From: JAAXQD01 sp032126435
Lineage (GTDB): Bacteria; Desulfobacterota; Desulfobacteria; Desulfobacterales; UBA11574
Direction of reading: 5' to 3'
Length of the DNA: 43,895 nt
Assembly: GCA_032126435.1 (NCBI GenBank)
Contig: JAQBBE010000147.1
Span: forward strand, 1 to 43,895
The position numbers and the translations under genes were made by a program. Numbering within the stretch: the stretch's first letter is position 1; each line of letters opens with the position of its first letter. The notes below the pieces were generated by a model that was not told the DNA's origin, ran no database searches, and saw only the letters and a program-made list of their open reading frames with translations. Positions 1 to 9,036 of this stretch are shown piece by piece.

Positions 1-265
1 TTTTAAAGTCGGTGCTTGAAACGTTGCGGTACGGACCGTTTGGGCAAATGTTTTGTTTTTTTTGGGTTTAATATTTTGAGAGATGGTTGAAAAACATTTG
101 TATTAAGGCTATAGTATTCAAAAGAAAATATTTAAGAAAAATCTAATTTTCACAGACAGTTTGCTTATTACAGATTAGAAAAAAGCTGATGAAGTGTCAA
201 GAAAAAAGCCTTCATCTCTCATTGGTTTTGCTGCGTATAAACGGAATTCAGACGGACTGAAAGAA

Positions 266-2707
266 ATGACAACGGTATCATCTTGTATAGAAGTCGCCAT
301 AGCCTTGCCGGTATACAGCACATATGTTTACAGCGTTCCAAAAAACCTGTTAGCGCTGGTTTCGACAGGGAAAAGAATTCTTGTTCCATTTGGCCGGCGC
401 AGAGTAACGGGATACATTCTGGGTGCATGCAAAAAAACGGATCAGGGGAAGATAAAAAATATTCTTGATATTTTTGATGAAGAGCCGCTTTTCCCTTCAA
501 GTATGATACATTTTTTCCGATGGACGGCTGATTACTACCTGCATCCCATCGGAGATGTCATCAAGAACGCACTCCCTGGCGGACTGAATGTTTTTGACGA
601 CCATATTGTTACCATTAAGACAAAAGGGGAACAAGTGCGGGCCGAAAATTCTGTTACACCTTTGGAAAGCGAGATTTTGAATCTGCTGACGGCAGCACCC
701 TTGCGCCTAAAAGAACTCCGAAAAAAACTCCATAAGCAAATCCCGAATGCCCTGATGTATGCCATGGAAGGTCAAGGGCTTATTGAGCATACGTGTAAGC
801 TTAAAGGTGGCACGACAAAGCCGAAGGTCGAACGGCATGTCGCGTTGACCGGTTCAAATATGCCTGTAGACGGTCTTTCCGATTCAAGAAAAAAAATCAT
901 TGGGATGATCGAAGCACAGGGTGAAATCTCGGTGAGAAAATTAAAGGCCGCGGTTCCGTCTGCCCCGAACTTAATCAAACATTTAGAAGCGGACGGTTAT
1001 ATTTCAATTTTTAATAAAAGAGTGTATCGCGATCCCTTGGGTGAAACCATCAGCTCGGACATCCCCCACAATCTCACCCAGGAACAGGCAACTGTAGTCT
1101 CCACCGTAATGGCATCTCTGTGTCAAAAATTTTCAGCCTACCTTTTAACCGGCGTGACCGGCAGCGGCAAGACCGAAGTTTACATGCAACTTGCGGCAAA
1201 GGCCATCAACGGCGGTTATTCCGTTTTAGTTCTGGTTCCTGAAATCGCCCTTATATCACAGATGGAGCGGCGTTTCCGGGCACGATTTGGTGAGCGCGTC
1301 GCCGTTCTTCACAGCGCACTTTCCCCCGGAGAACGCTATGATCAGTGGACCCGAATTGTCCGGGGTGAGGTCGCCATCGCCATTGGTGCCAGATCTGCCG
1401 TCTTTGCACCGTTTAAAAATATCGGAATTATCATCGTCGATGAAGAACATGACACATCCTACAAACAGGACAGTGGTTTGCGATACAATGCCAGAGATCT
1501 TGCCGTCGTAAGGGCAAAGCTTCAAAGCGGGGTTGTCCTTCTCGGATCCGCCACGCCGTCTCTACAGTCCTACTATAATGTTAATACGAATAAATTTAAG
1601 GAGGTTACACTAAAGAAACGTGTTGAAGAACGACCGCTTCCCAAGATAACAATGGTCGATCTGCGAAAAAATAGAGATGTCAGGGGAATCCGGCGCTTTA
1701 TTACGCCCGAACTCCACGAGGCCATGAAAACAACCCTTGCCCATGGCGAGCAGGTTCTCCTTTTTTTGAACCGCAGAGGCTTCGCCAGCTATCCGGTCTG
1801 CTCAGCCTGTGGTGAAGCCATGCAATGTAAAAACTGTGACATTTCTCTGACACTGCACCAAACGGCCAATGCATATAAATGTCATTACTGTGGTTTTACA
1901 CGGGCGGCGGTATCGAACTGCGAGACTTGCGGATCCTCAAAGATCACGCTGCTGGGACTCGGCACTGAAAAGATCGAATCTACGGTGAAGACCCTTTTCC
2001 CGGATGCCACCGTGGCCAGGATGGATCGTGATACCACCCGGAGAAAAGGATCGATCATCAAAATATTAAAAGGCCTGAGAAACCAAACCATTGATATTCT
2101 GGTGGGGACTCAGATGGTGGCCAAAGGACATGACTATCCGAACATTACTCTGGTGGGTATTATCTGTGCGGACCTTTCTCTCAACTTTCCGGACTTTCGC
2201 GCCGCAGAACGAACCTTTCAGCTTCTGGCCCAGGTCGCCGGACGTGCCGGGCGGGGGTCTGTACCCGGAAATGTAATCCTTCAAACCTATAACCCAAATC
2301 ATTCCAGTATCTTATATGCGACAGCTCAGGACTTTCAGGCCTTTTACAACGATGAGATCGGATTCCGTGAAAATCTAAATTATCCCCCATTTTCAAGGAT
2401 GGTCCAACTTAAAATTTCCGGGAAAAACAAGGAAAAAACCCGGCACCATGCCAAGGCGCTGGGAGACCTCTGCTTTGATTTAAAAAGAAGCGATCGATCC
2501 TTCTTGAGATCTTTGGAGATTTTAGGCCCCATTGAAGCGCCGATTCCAAAGATCGCCAAACACTACCGGTGGCAAATTTTTCTAAAAGGCCAAAACGTAA
2601 AACCGCTCCACAGGTTTCTTCATAAGATGTGGTTTGAGAACAGGGCCGCCATCCTAAACCGGGATGTCAAGGTTGTGCTGGACGTGGACCCGTTTTTTAT
2701 GACCTAA
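266..2707 (+). CDS. priA: Primosomal protein N' (replication restart helicase PriA)
   Basis: PriA is the superfamily 2 DNA helicase that recognises stalled forks and reloads the replicative helicase. The 813-residue product has the N-terminal DNA-binding region, a Walker A motif (GVTGSGKT, near residue 296), the DEEH box near residue 391, and eight zinc-binding cysteines arranged as CxxC pairs between about residues 510 and 560, typical of PriA. The helicase C-terminal half ends with the usual conserved tail. The frame is open from a GTG at 194, but I chose the ATG at 266 because the family begins close to the VAIALPVYSTYVYSVP stretch; the 24 extra residues look non-family. It is followed by about 300 bases without a clear gene. 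Identification is firm; only the start is uncertain. Confidence 0.95.
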   Translation: MTTVSSCIEVAIALPVYSTYVYSVPKNLLALVSTGKRILVPFGRRRVTGYILGACKKTDQGKIKNILDIFDEEPLFPSSMIHFFRWTADYYLHPIGDVIKNALPGGLNVFDDHIVTIKTKGEQVRAENSVTPLESEILNLLTAAPLRLKELRKKLHKQIPNALMYAMEGQGLIEHTCKLKGGTTKPKVERHVALTGSNMPVDGLSDSRKKIIGMIEAQGEISVRKLKAAVPSAPNLIKHLEADGYISIFNKRVYRDPLGETISSDIPHNLTQEQATVVSTVMASLCQKFSAYLLTGVTGSGKTEVYMQLAAKAINGGYSVLVLVPEIALISQMERRFRARFGERVAVLHSALSPGERYDQWTRIVRGEVAIAIGARSAVFAPFKNIGIIIVDEEHDTSYKQDSGLRYNARDLAVVRAKLQSGVVLLGSATPSLQSYYNVNTNKFKEVTLKKRVEERPLPKITMVDLRKNRDVRGIRRFITPELHEAMKTTLAHGEQVLLFLNRRGFASYPVCSACGEAMQCKNCDISLTLHQTANAYKCHYCGFTRAAVSNCETCGSSKITLLGLGTEKIESTVKTLFPDATVARMDRDTTRRKGSIIKILKGLRNQTIDILVGTQMVAKGHDYPNITLVGIICADLSLNFPDFRAAERTFQLLAQVAGRAGRGSVPGNVILQTYNPNHSSILYATAQDFQAFYNDEIGFRENLNYPPFSRMVQLKISGKNKEKTRHHAKALGDLCFDLKRSDRSFLRSLEILGPIEAPIPKIAKHYRWQIFLKGQNVKPLHRFLHKMWFENRAAILNRDVKVVLDVDPFFMT

Positions 2708-2881
2708 ATCCTGTATTCAGATACGGAACTTGCAAAATTTGGCACACTGTAGAAATGCGGTAACCTTGTAACATTTTTAACCCGGGTGAGATTATGGAAA
2801 AGACGGGCTGCCTGGCTTTTGCCGTGTCGATCCCGGCACAGGCCGAACAGAACGGGTCGGCTTAAAATAAAAAGATGCAAC

Positions 2882-2910
2882 TTGACATTCCAAAGGATGC
2901 AACTTAAATA
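2882..2910 (+). promoter_or_regulatory. Probable sigma70 promoter for the DUF1573 gene
   Basis: TTGACA at 2882-2887 is a perfect -35 hexamer. It is followed after 16-17 bases by TTAAAT/TAAATA (2904-2910), an acceptable -10. The predicted transcript would begin near 2918 and have a leader of about 90 bases before the ATG at 3007. A 9-base direct repeat (ATGCAACTT) brackets the -35 region at 2874-2882 and 2898-2906 and could be a regulator site. The rest of 2708-3006 shows nothing I recognise. This is motif matching only. Confidence 0.5.
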
Positions 2911-3006
2911 AGCTGTTCATGCCCTGTGGGGTAACCGGATGATGGGGTCGAGAAGCGGATTTTTTAGACCATATTACAGCGTATTCTTTATAGGAATTTT
3001 TTTAAA

Positions 3007-3738
3007 ATGAAATTTAAAATCTGTGCTGCCTTTTTTCTACTGTTCTGCATGGTTTTTTCCCAAACCAGCGCTTTTGGCGTCTCAAAACAAACACCTCAAT
3101 CACCATCCGCCGTTATACCGGAAAGCCGTTTCACCTTTGCTCCGGTTACAGACGGCGTTGAAATAACACATGATTTTGTCATGCAAAACAAAGGAACCGC
3201 TGAGCTGAAGATTGAGAGCGTCAAAACCGGCTGAGGGTGTACCGCTGTCTCATACCCGAGACAGATCCCTGCCGGCGGCGAGGGAAAGATTGTCATTAAA
3301 GTCGATACATCGGGATACGGTGGAAGAACGCTCACCAAAACAATAACGGTCAAAACCAATACACCCGACCAACCCGTACTTCACCTGACCATTTCTGGTA
3401 ATGTTGAAAATTTTGTTACCATCGTCCCGAAGCGGGTCACTCTGCGCGGTTTTCCCGGCGATAAAATAACATCAACCGTAAAGATCATACCTGAAAAAAA
3501 GTATCCGTTCAAAATTTCAGACGTCACAGCTATTAATGGAAAATACATCCGTTATACGCTGGAAAAAAATAAATCCTCAGAAAAAATGGAATATGTTCTT
3601 ACGGTTGAAAACCTGAAAAATGATACGGGCCGCTTTTTCGATACCATCAAATTAACAACCGACAGCAAAATACGGCCGGAGATTAAAATCAATGTCTACG
3701 GTTATATCTCAGACCGGTCGGCAAACCCAAAAAAATAA
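3007..3738 (+). CDS. Exported DUF1573 protein with in-frame TGA (probable selenocysteine)
   Basis: This 243-residue reading frame is interrupted once, by TGA at 3232-3234 (codon 76). Residues 1-24 form a Sec signal peptide (hydrophobic core, then SQTSAFG), so the protein is periplasmic or anchored outside. Residues about 35-135 match DUF1573, including the pattern VKTG-x-GCT followed by YP, IxPGGxG and GY.G. In this family the position encoded here by TGA is the first Cys of a conserved CGC motif, giving here Sec-Gly-Cys. The frame continues open for 168 codons with family-like sequence and ends one base before the HAD gene. A hairpin lies right after the TGA (separate entry). A conventional annotation would give a 75-residue truncated protein and miss the rest. 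The alternatives are a point-mutation pseudogene or a sequencing error, which I consider less likely because TGA falls exactly on the redox Cys. Confidence 0.82.
3235..3269 (+). promoter_or_regulatory. Candidate bacterial SECIS hairpin
   Basis: Directly after the TGA, CTGTCTC (3245-3251) pairs perfectly with GAGACAG (3258-3264) around a six-base loop ATACCC. GGG at 3235-3237 can pair with CCC at 3267-3269 to give a lower stem. The loop begins 17 bases after the TGA, the same spacing and loop size as I recall for the E. coli fdhF element. The loop lacks the G usually found at its first two positions, so it is not a textbook match. The loop ATACCC is also complementary to GGGTGT at 3235-3240, allowing a pseudoknot or an alternative stem. 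Confidence 0.5.
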
Positions 3739-3739
3739 G

Positions 3740-4384
3740 ATGAAAAATATCAAAGTCGTTGCTTTCGATTGTGACGGCGTCATGTTCGACACAACAAAGG
3801 CAAACATTGCTTACTATAATCAGATATTGGACCATTTCGACCGGCCGACATTGACCCCCGATCAATTTGCTTACTGTCACAGCCATACTGCAGACCAGTC
3901 CATTGCATTCCTCTTTAATGACCCGGACGATATCCGGGCGGCCCAGAGTTATCGTAAAAATATGAGCTATCTCCCTTTTTTAAAATATATGACCATGGAA
4001 CCCAATTTAAAACAGCTACTTAAAACGCTCCGGCCAACATATAAAACCGCAGTTGCAACCAATCGATCGGACACCATGGACCGGGTTCTCAGCGAGCACG
4101 GCCTGGAAGGGTATTTTGACCTTGTGGTCAGTTCCATGGACGTGGAGCGTCCCAAACCTCACCCGGATCCGCTGATCAAGATTCTGGAATATTTTGGAAT
4201 AGAACCGAACAATGCGTTATATGTTGGGGATTCGAACCTCGACGAAATTGCGGCAAAAGCGGCAGGCGTGCCGTTTGTGGCGTATCAAAACAGATCCCTT
4301 TCCGCTGAGTTTCATATACACAGTTTGAAAGAAATCGCAAAGATCCTTGATTTAGAAATAGGGTGGCAGGAAGACGTCACATAA
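3740..4384 (+). CDS. HAD-superfamily phosphatase (phosphoglycolate phosphatase-like)
   Basis: This is a 214-residue haloacid-dehalogenase hydrolase of subfamily IA. Motif I is DCDGVMFD at about residues 9-16 (nucleophile and acid/base Asp). Motif II is VATNRS, the conserved Lys lies in ERPKPHPD, and motif IV is GDSNLDE. A helical cap sits between motifs I and II. Such enzymes dephosphorylate small phosphometabolites; the exact substrate cannot be read from the sequence. I chose the ATG at 3740, one base after the stop of the DUF1573 frame, because the family starts just before motif I. An upstream in-frame ATG at 3692 would overlap the preceding gene. The spacing implies translation coupled to the DUF1573 gene, which supports that gene being translated to its distal stop. 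Confidence 0.88.
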   Translation: MKNIKVVAFDCDGVMFDTTKANIAYYNQILDHFDRPTLTPDQFAYCHSHTADQSIAFLFNDPDDIRAAQSYRKNMSYLPFLKYMTMEPNLKQLLKTLRPTYKTAVATNRSDTMDRVLSEHGLEGYFDLVVSSMDVERPKPHPDPLIKILEYFGIEPNNALYVGDSNLDEIAAKAAGVPFVAYQNRSLSAEFHIHSLKEIAKILDLEIGWQEDVT

Positions 4385-4444
4385 AACACATTGACTTCAA
4401 TGGATTGAAGAAAATCTGAGCCGCAAATCTATTATATCGGACGG

Positions 4445-4669
4445 CTATTGGTTGCCGAGACCATTGTTTTCACCGCAGTCCGGGCATTCCCAGGTTATTC
4501 CGTTGCAAGACATCCCCCAGAAATTTTCCAACATGCATTTCTGACAAATAGCAAAGCCGCAACGGCATCTCCAGCAGAAAGGTGGTTTCTCCCTGCAGCA
4601 GTGGCAGCCGCTTTGTCTGGCAATGCGCCGTTTTTCTCTATAAGATGTTCTTTTTACAGAGCCGGTCAT
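4445..4669 (-). CDS. Small cysteine-rich zinc-ribbon protein
   Basis: This is a 74-residue protein with a basic N-terminus and many Cys pairs (CHCC, CWRC, CGFAICQKC, CPDC), consistent with one or two zinc ribbons. The spacing of the cysteines and the ordered CPDCGEN tail argue against a chance frame. Its ATG lies inside the end of the upstream CoA-binding gene, overlapping by 32 bases, so the two are probably one transcript and may be translationally coupled. No strong ribosome site is visible. I do not recognise a named family; a role in metal binding or protein/RNA contact is only inferred. Confidence 0.6.
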   Translation of the reverse strand: MTGSVKRTSYREKRRIARQSGCHCCREKPPFCWRCRCGFAICQKCMLENFWGMSCNGITWECPDCGENNGLGNQ

Positions 4670-5072
4670 GTTCGATCTTTATGCATTTGTTCATCACCAC
4701 ATCGACGCCTGCTTCTGTTAAAAATGCTGCTGCTTCCGGGTTTTCGATGTTCAGCTGCATCCAGAAGACCTTCGGCGACAGGCGGACGGCTTCACGGGCA
4801 TGGGGCACAATCTGTGCGGGATTTCTGAATACGTCCACAATATCCACTTTTTCCTGGATATCATCCAGTGTGGCATAGGCCTTTTCCCCCAGAATTTCTT
4901 TTTGGCCGGGCCGGACCGGGATTATCCTGTATCCTTGATTTTTGAGATATTTTGCGACCTTATTGGAGTCCCTTTCGGGTCTGGGGCTTAAACCCACAAT
5001 GGCAATGGTCTTTGCATTTTCGAGTCTGCTTTTGATTTCATCATCTTCGGTAATTATCTTGCCGGGTTTCAT
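4638..5072 (-). CDS. CoA-binding domain protein (YccU-like)
   Basis: This 144-residue single-domain protein is of the CoA-binding (Rossmann, succinyl-CoA-synthetase-like) family. It shows IAIVGLSPRPERDSNKVAKYLKNQGYRIIPV near the N-terminus, then VDIVDVFRNP and a conserved VFWMQLNIENPEA segment, as in YccU-type proteins. Members bind CoA or an acyl-CoA, but their physiological role is not established. It precedes and overlaps the small zinc-ribbon gene on the same strand and is divergent from polA. Family assignment is secure; function is not. Confidence 0.9.
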   Translation of the reverse strand: MKPGKIITEDDEIKSRLENAKTIAIVGLSPRPERDSNKVAKYLKNQGYRIIPVRPGQKEILGEKAYATLDDIQEKVDIVDVFRNPAQIVPHAREAVRLSPKVFWMQLNIENPEAAAFLTEAGVDVVMNKCIKIEHDRLCKKNIL

Positions 5073-5229
5073 GGTATAATTCCTTAAGCGATCTTGCTGT
5101 TTTACTGAATTAGTGATAGGAACAGAATGGTCAACGACATATTATGGTAGAAAATTAACGCAACAAAAGAGCCATGTCAACCGGTACCGAGCCGGAACGA
5201 ACGCAGCCTGCAACACTATCTGAATCCAT

Positions 5230-7908
5230 ATGAAAAATGACAGAACAGTATATCTTATAGACGGCAGTGCATATATTTACCGTGCCTACCACGCCATACG
5301 GGGGTTGAGCAATTCAAAGGGATTTCCAACAAATGCAGCGTTCGGGTTCACCCGAATGTTAATAAAACTCATTGAAGATCGGTCCCCGGAGTATGTGGCG
5401 ATGTTTTTTGATGCCAAGGGGCCCACCTTCCGGCACGAAATATACCCGGACTACAAAGCCAATCGTCCCCCCATGCCTGAAGACTTGTCGGTTCAAGTCC
5501 CCTTCATAAAGGAAATCACCCATGGATTCAACATCCCGGTTATGGAAATGCAAGGCTTTGAGGCGGATGATCTTATCGGCACGTTTAGACAACGGGCGGA
5601 AGCGGCCGGATTTTCGGTTGTAATGGTCACCGGGGACAAAGATTTCGTGCAGCTGGTCACCGATACGGCCATTATCTGGGACCCCATGAAAGAAAAAATC
5701 ATCGATTTAGAAGGCGTTAGAAACTCTTTTGGTGTTGAGCCCGAACAAATGATCGACGTTATGGCGCTTTCCGGCGATTCGTCGGACAATATCCCCGGCG
5801 TTCCCGGCATCGGATCCAAAACCGCCCTGTCTTTGATTCAAACCTATGGAAACATTGAGCATCTTTATGACCAAATCGACACGATTACCAAGAAAAAACA
5901 GCATCAAAATCTTGTTCGATACAAAAACCAGGCTTTTTTGAGCAAAAAACTCGTTAAAATCGATACGGATGTGCCGGTTCCATTTAATCCTGAAAGCTTA
6001 AAATTCGAACCACCGGACAATAGCAGGCTGTCCGGCCTTTTTAAAACGCTGGAATTCAGGCAATTGCAGCAAGCCTTCCCTCAACAGACCGATCTTTCAA
6101 ATAAAAATTACTGTCCGATATTTGACATGCCGGCACTATCTGATCTGATCGTTCGCCTGGAAACAACCGAAATATTCGCCGTCGACACCGAAACCACCTC
6201 AAAAAATCCGATGCGGGCACGGATCGTGGGTCTCTCCTTTTCTATTAAGGCTCATGAGGCGTTTTACATTCCCTGTGCCCATAATTATCCGGATGCACCC
6301 GCACAGCTCGAACTTAAAGAAGTATTGAAACAGTTGAAACCGGTGCTGGAAAATCCTAAGATTAAAAAAGTCGGTCAAAATATAAAATATGACTGGATGG
6401 TCCTTAAACGACACGGAATACACCTGGCCGGCGTTATCTTCGACACCATGTTGGCATCCTATCTGATCGACCCTTCAAAACGTGCCCACAACCTGGATCA
6501 GATTGCCCTCGATTTTCTGGATCACAAAACAATTACCTACGAAGACGTTGCAGGCAAAGGCAAAAAGAGCATGTGTTTTGCAGAAATTCCCATTGAAAAG
6601 GCTGCTCCCTATTCTTGCGAAGATGCAGATGTTACATTAGCGGCCTATCATGTTCTGATGCCGAAAATCAAAGCCGCCGGTTTGATGGATCTGTTTGAAA
6701 ACGTCGAAATGCCCCTGGTACCTGTTTTGATGAAGATGGAAATGACCGGCATATGTGTTGACCGGGAAAAGCTCCAGGATCTCTCAAAATCGTTTGAACA
6801 CCAGCTCGAGTTGCTCGAAGAAATGATATATTCAATGGCCGGTGAAGAATTTAATATAAAATCGACCCAGCAGCTTGGAACGATACTGTTTGAAAAACTT
6901 AACCTGCCGGTTCAAAAAAAGACCAAGAAAAAGACCGGATATTCAACGGATGTTAACGTGTTGACATCCCTTGCAGACAAGCATGAACTTCCTGAACTTA
7001 TTTTAAGACACAGAACCCTTGCCAAGCTGAAATCGACCTATACGGATGCCCTGCTCAATCTCTTTCATCCGGAAACCGGAAGAATTCATACCTCCTACAA
7101 TCAAACGGTGACCGCCACCGGAAGATTGAGCAGCTCTGATCCGAACCTGCAGAATATACCCATCCGAACGGAAGAGGGGATAGAAATTCGCAAAGCATTT
7201 GTTCCCAGAAAGGGGTGGACGCTGGTTTCCGCAGATTATTCCCAGATTGAACTCCGTATCCTGGCCCATTATGCCGATGATGAAATTTTGATTCAAGCTT
7301 TCAAAGTTGATGAGGACATTCACACACGAACGGCAACTGAGGTGTTCCAGGTCTTTCCGTCGTTTATAACGCCGGAATTGCGACGGCAGGCCAAAGTGAT
7401 TAATTTCGGTATTGTATATGGTATGAGTCCTTACGGCCTTTCCAAAGAGCTGGGCATCAGCCGTAAAATGGCCAAAACCTATATCGACAATTATTTCTCC
7501 AGATATAAAGGTGTGAAAAGGTTTATCGACCAGACCATCGAAGACGCCAGAAAGACCCAAAGAACCAGTACCCTTCTGGGTCGCATCAGACTTCTGCCGG
7601 ATATCAACAGCCCCAACAAAACGGTCCGGGAGTTTGCAGAACGTACCGCCATCAATACGCCGGTGCAGGGGACAGCCGCCGACCTTATAAAACTGGCCAT
7701 GATCCATGTGGATGCCGCCTTCGGGGAAAAAGGCTTTAAAAGTGCGATGCTCCTTTCAGTGCATGATGAAATCGTGTTTGAAGTCCCTCCTGAAGAGCTC
7801 GAACCCGTTAAAAATCTTGTGAAAAAAACCATGGAAGAGATCTGGGACCTCAAGGTGCCTCTGAAGGTGAATGTGGTATCGGGCAGTAATTGGGCTGAAG
7901 CCCACTAA
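5230..7908 (+). CDS. polA: DNA polymerase I
   Basis: This 892-residue enzyme performs Okazaki fragment maturation and repair synthesis. The N-terminal 290 residues are the 5'-3' flap nuclease (VYLIDGSAYIYRAYHA, MVTGDKD, LSGDSSDNIPGVPGIG). Residues about 310-490 are a 3'-5' exonuclease with intact acidic motifs (AVDTETTS near 319; the KVGQNIKYD and YSCEDADVT segments), so proofreading is probably active. The polymerase domain fills the rest, with motif A (VSADYSQIELRILAH, near 666), the RRQAKVINFGIVYGMS fingers helix and motif C (SVHDEIVFEVP, near 842). Length and order are normal. The ATG at 5230 directly precedes the family start. Confidence 0.97.
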   Translation: MKNDRTVYLIDGSAYIYRAYHAIRGLSNSKGFPTNAAFGFTRMLIKLIEDRSPEYVAMFFDAKGPTFRHEIYPDYKANRPPMPEDLSVQVPFIKEITHGFNIPVMEMQGFEADDLIGTFRQRAEAAGFSVVMVTGDKDFVQLVTDTAIIWDPMKEKIIDLEGVRNSFGVEPEQMIDVMALSGDSSDNIPGVPGIGSKTALSLIQTYGNIEHLYDQIDTITKKKQHQNLVRYKNQAFLSKKLVKIDTDVPVPFNPESLKFEPPDNSRLSGLFKTLEFRQLQQAFPQQTDLSNKNYCPIFDMPALSDLIVRLETTEIFAVDTETTSKNPMRARIVGLSFSIKAHEAFYIPCAHNYPDAPAQLELKEVLKQLKPVLENPKIKKVGQNIKYDWMVLKRHGIHLAGVIFDTMLASYLIDPSKRAHNLDQIALDFLDHKTITYEDVAGKGKKSMCFAEIPIEKAAPYSCEDADVTLAAYHVLMPKIKAAGLMDLFENVEMPLVPVLMKMEMTGICVDREKLQDLSKSFEHQLELLEEMIYSMAGEEFNIKSTQQLGTILFEKLNLPVQKKTKKKTGYSTDVNVLTSLADKHELPELILRHRTLAKLKSTYTDALLNLFHPETGRIHTSYNQTVTATGRLSSSDPNLQNIPIRTEEGIEIRKAFVPRKGWTLVSADYSQIELRILAHYADDEILIQAFKVDEDIHTRTATEVFQVFPSFITPELRRQAKVINFGIVYGMSPYGLSKELGISRKMAKTYIDNYFSRYKGVKRFIDQTIEDARKTQRTSTLLGRIRLLPDINSPNKTVREFAERTAINTPVQGTAADLIKLAMIHVDAAFGEKGFKSAMLLSVHDEIVFEVPPEELEPVKNLVKKTMEEIWDLKVPLKVNVVSGSNWAEAH

Positions 7909-7958
7909 CCCGGATCTCTCATTAAACACTTATTCGATTTTTTCGAAACCGTCACCGA

Positions 7959-8132
7959 TTATTCTTCGGATTTTTCAGGAGTTTCTTCCAAACCTTTCAC
8001 TGTTTCTTCCACAGTTTGGTAGATAGACTTGAATGTCTCGTTAAAACCGGCGGGGCCCAACCTTCCGGTTTCGATGAATTTTATGACGATTTCTTTGGTG
8101 GATCTGAGAATCAGCTCATCGAGGGAACTCAT
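7959..8132 (-). CDS. Small conserved acidic helical protein
   Basis: This is a 57-residue product if started at the second ATG (MSSLDEL; an ATG three codons upstream at 8141 is also possible). The sequence is helical and charged: LDELILRSTKEIVIKFIETGRLGPAGFNETFKSIYQTVEETVKG, with an acidic tail. The FETGRLGP..F.ETFKSIYQTV pattern looks like a conserved small deltaproteobacterial protein, but I cannot name it. It is convergent with polA. The ordered sequence and good composition support a real gene. Confidence 0.6.
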   Translation of the reverse strand: MSSLDELILRSTKEIVIKFIETGRLGPAGFNETFKSIYQTVEETVKGLEETPEKSEE

Positions 8133-8141
8133 TAGCGTCAC

Positions 8142-8628
8142 CTTTTTGTTAGGAGTTTTTATAATAAAATTGATCCGTTAACAGAAAAAACCTTCGATGT
8201 CAAGATTCTCTCTAACCGCCTTGTCCCCGGCAGTTAAAAATAAGGTTCTTCTCCAATATAGTTGGAGAAAAGGGGTCGAGGAGTCAAGGGGTCAAGGAGT
8301 CTGCAGTTGTCTTCCTGCCATATCCTTCTGCGATATTTGAAGGAATCAATACGGCGGCCCTTCTGATCTGAGATGTCAGACCCTATCTTTCTTTTTTTAA
8401 AATTTTTTTGTTATTATAGAAAGATCCAAACAGAGCCTGTACGATTTTTGCCAAACTTTCAGCTCTCTGTAATTCTTAAGCATTTCACTCGAATCCTTGG
8501 ACCCTTGACCCCTTGAATCCTTTCAAAATAATCGATTCTTTTGGAGATGATTCAAAAATAATAAGGGTTTATTTGACACCAACCGTTTTCTTAATTATTA
8601 AAAGGATGAAATATACTGGAGCAAAAAA
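8142..8628. repeat. Gene-free stretch with an inverted pair of TCAAGGGGTCAAGG repeats
   Basis: No coding frame is credible here. TCAAGGGGTCAAGG at 8284-8297 recurs in inverted orientation as CCTTGACCCCTTGA at 8503-8516, and the similarity extends several bases outward on both sides (GAGTC/GATTC units). The arms enclose about 200 bases that contain a second inverted pair (ATCTTTCT at about 8384-8391, AGAAAGAT at about 8419-8426). The layout suggests a small non-autonomous repeat element or paired intergenic repeats. I see no target-site duplication. Confidence 0.4.
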
Positions 8629-9036
8629 ATGACACCGACCTTTGAAAAGAATTTAAAATACAATATTGAAAGTCCGGACATTGTAAAGACCGACGTTTTG
8701 ACCCCCATCGAATATCAATATCGATCCCGAAGAGACGTTGATATCGTCATCCGACAACCGGAATATACATCGGTATGTCCCATGACCGGCTTGCCCGACA
8801 TAGGGTGCATAACCATTAAGTACCGGCCGGACGAGAAAATCGTTGAATTGAAATCCTTGAAATTTTATCTGTTGCAGTACCGGAATGTCGGTATTTTTTA
8901 TGAGCATGTGGTCAACCGGATTCTCGATGATCTTGTTGCCGTTCTGGCACCCAAATTTATGGAGGTTACCGGGGATTTTACAGCCAGAGGCGGAATCACG
9001 GCCAGAGTTACGGCGGTGTTCGAAGGGAATAAATAA
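8629..9036 (+). CDS. queF: NADPH-dependent 7-cyano-7-deazaguanine reductase
   Basis: QueF reduces preQ0 to preQ1 in queuosine synthesis. The 135-residue length matches the short single-domain (type I) class. The active-site Cys is C50 in TSVCPMTGLPD, with the partner Asp57. The QueF signature ELKSLKFYLLQYRN follows around residue 75, and the C-terminal T-fold segment ends in GGITARVTA. It overlaps the next gene by one base (TAATG). I looked for a preQ1 riboswitch upstream and saw none. Confidence 0.95.
   Translation: MTPTFEKNLKYNIESPDIVKTDVLTPIEYQYRSRRDVDIVIRQPEYTSVCPMTGLPDIGCITIKYRPDEKIVELKSLKFYLLQYRNVGIFYEHVVNRILDDLVAVLAPKFMEVTGDFTARGGITARVTAVFEGNK

Noticed and set aside
2792..2866. 23-codon frame and possible riboswitch upstream of the DUF1573 gene
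   Set aside because: Too short to support as a gene, and no known riboswitch core could be matched.
8521..8628. preQ1 riboswitch upstream of queF
   Set aside because: I looked for the short pseudoknot pattern and the A-rich tail and found neither.
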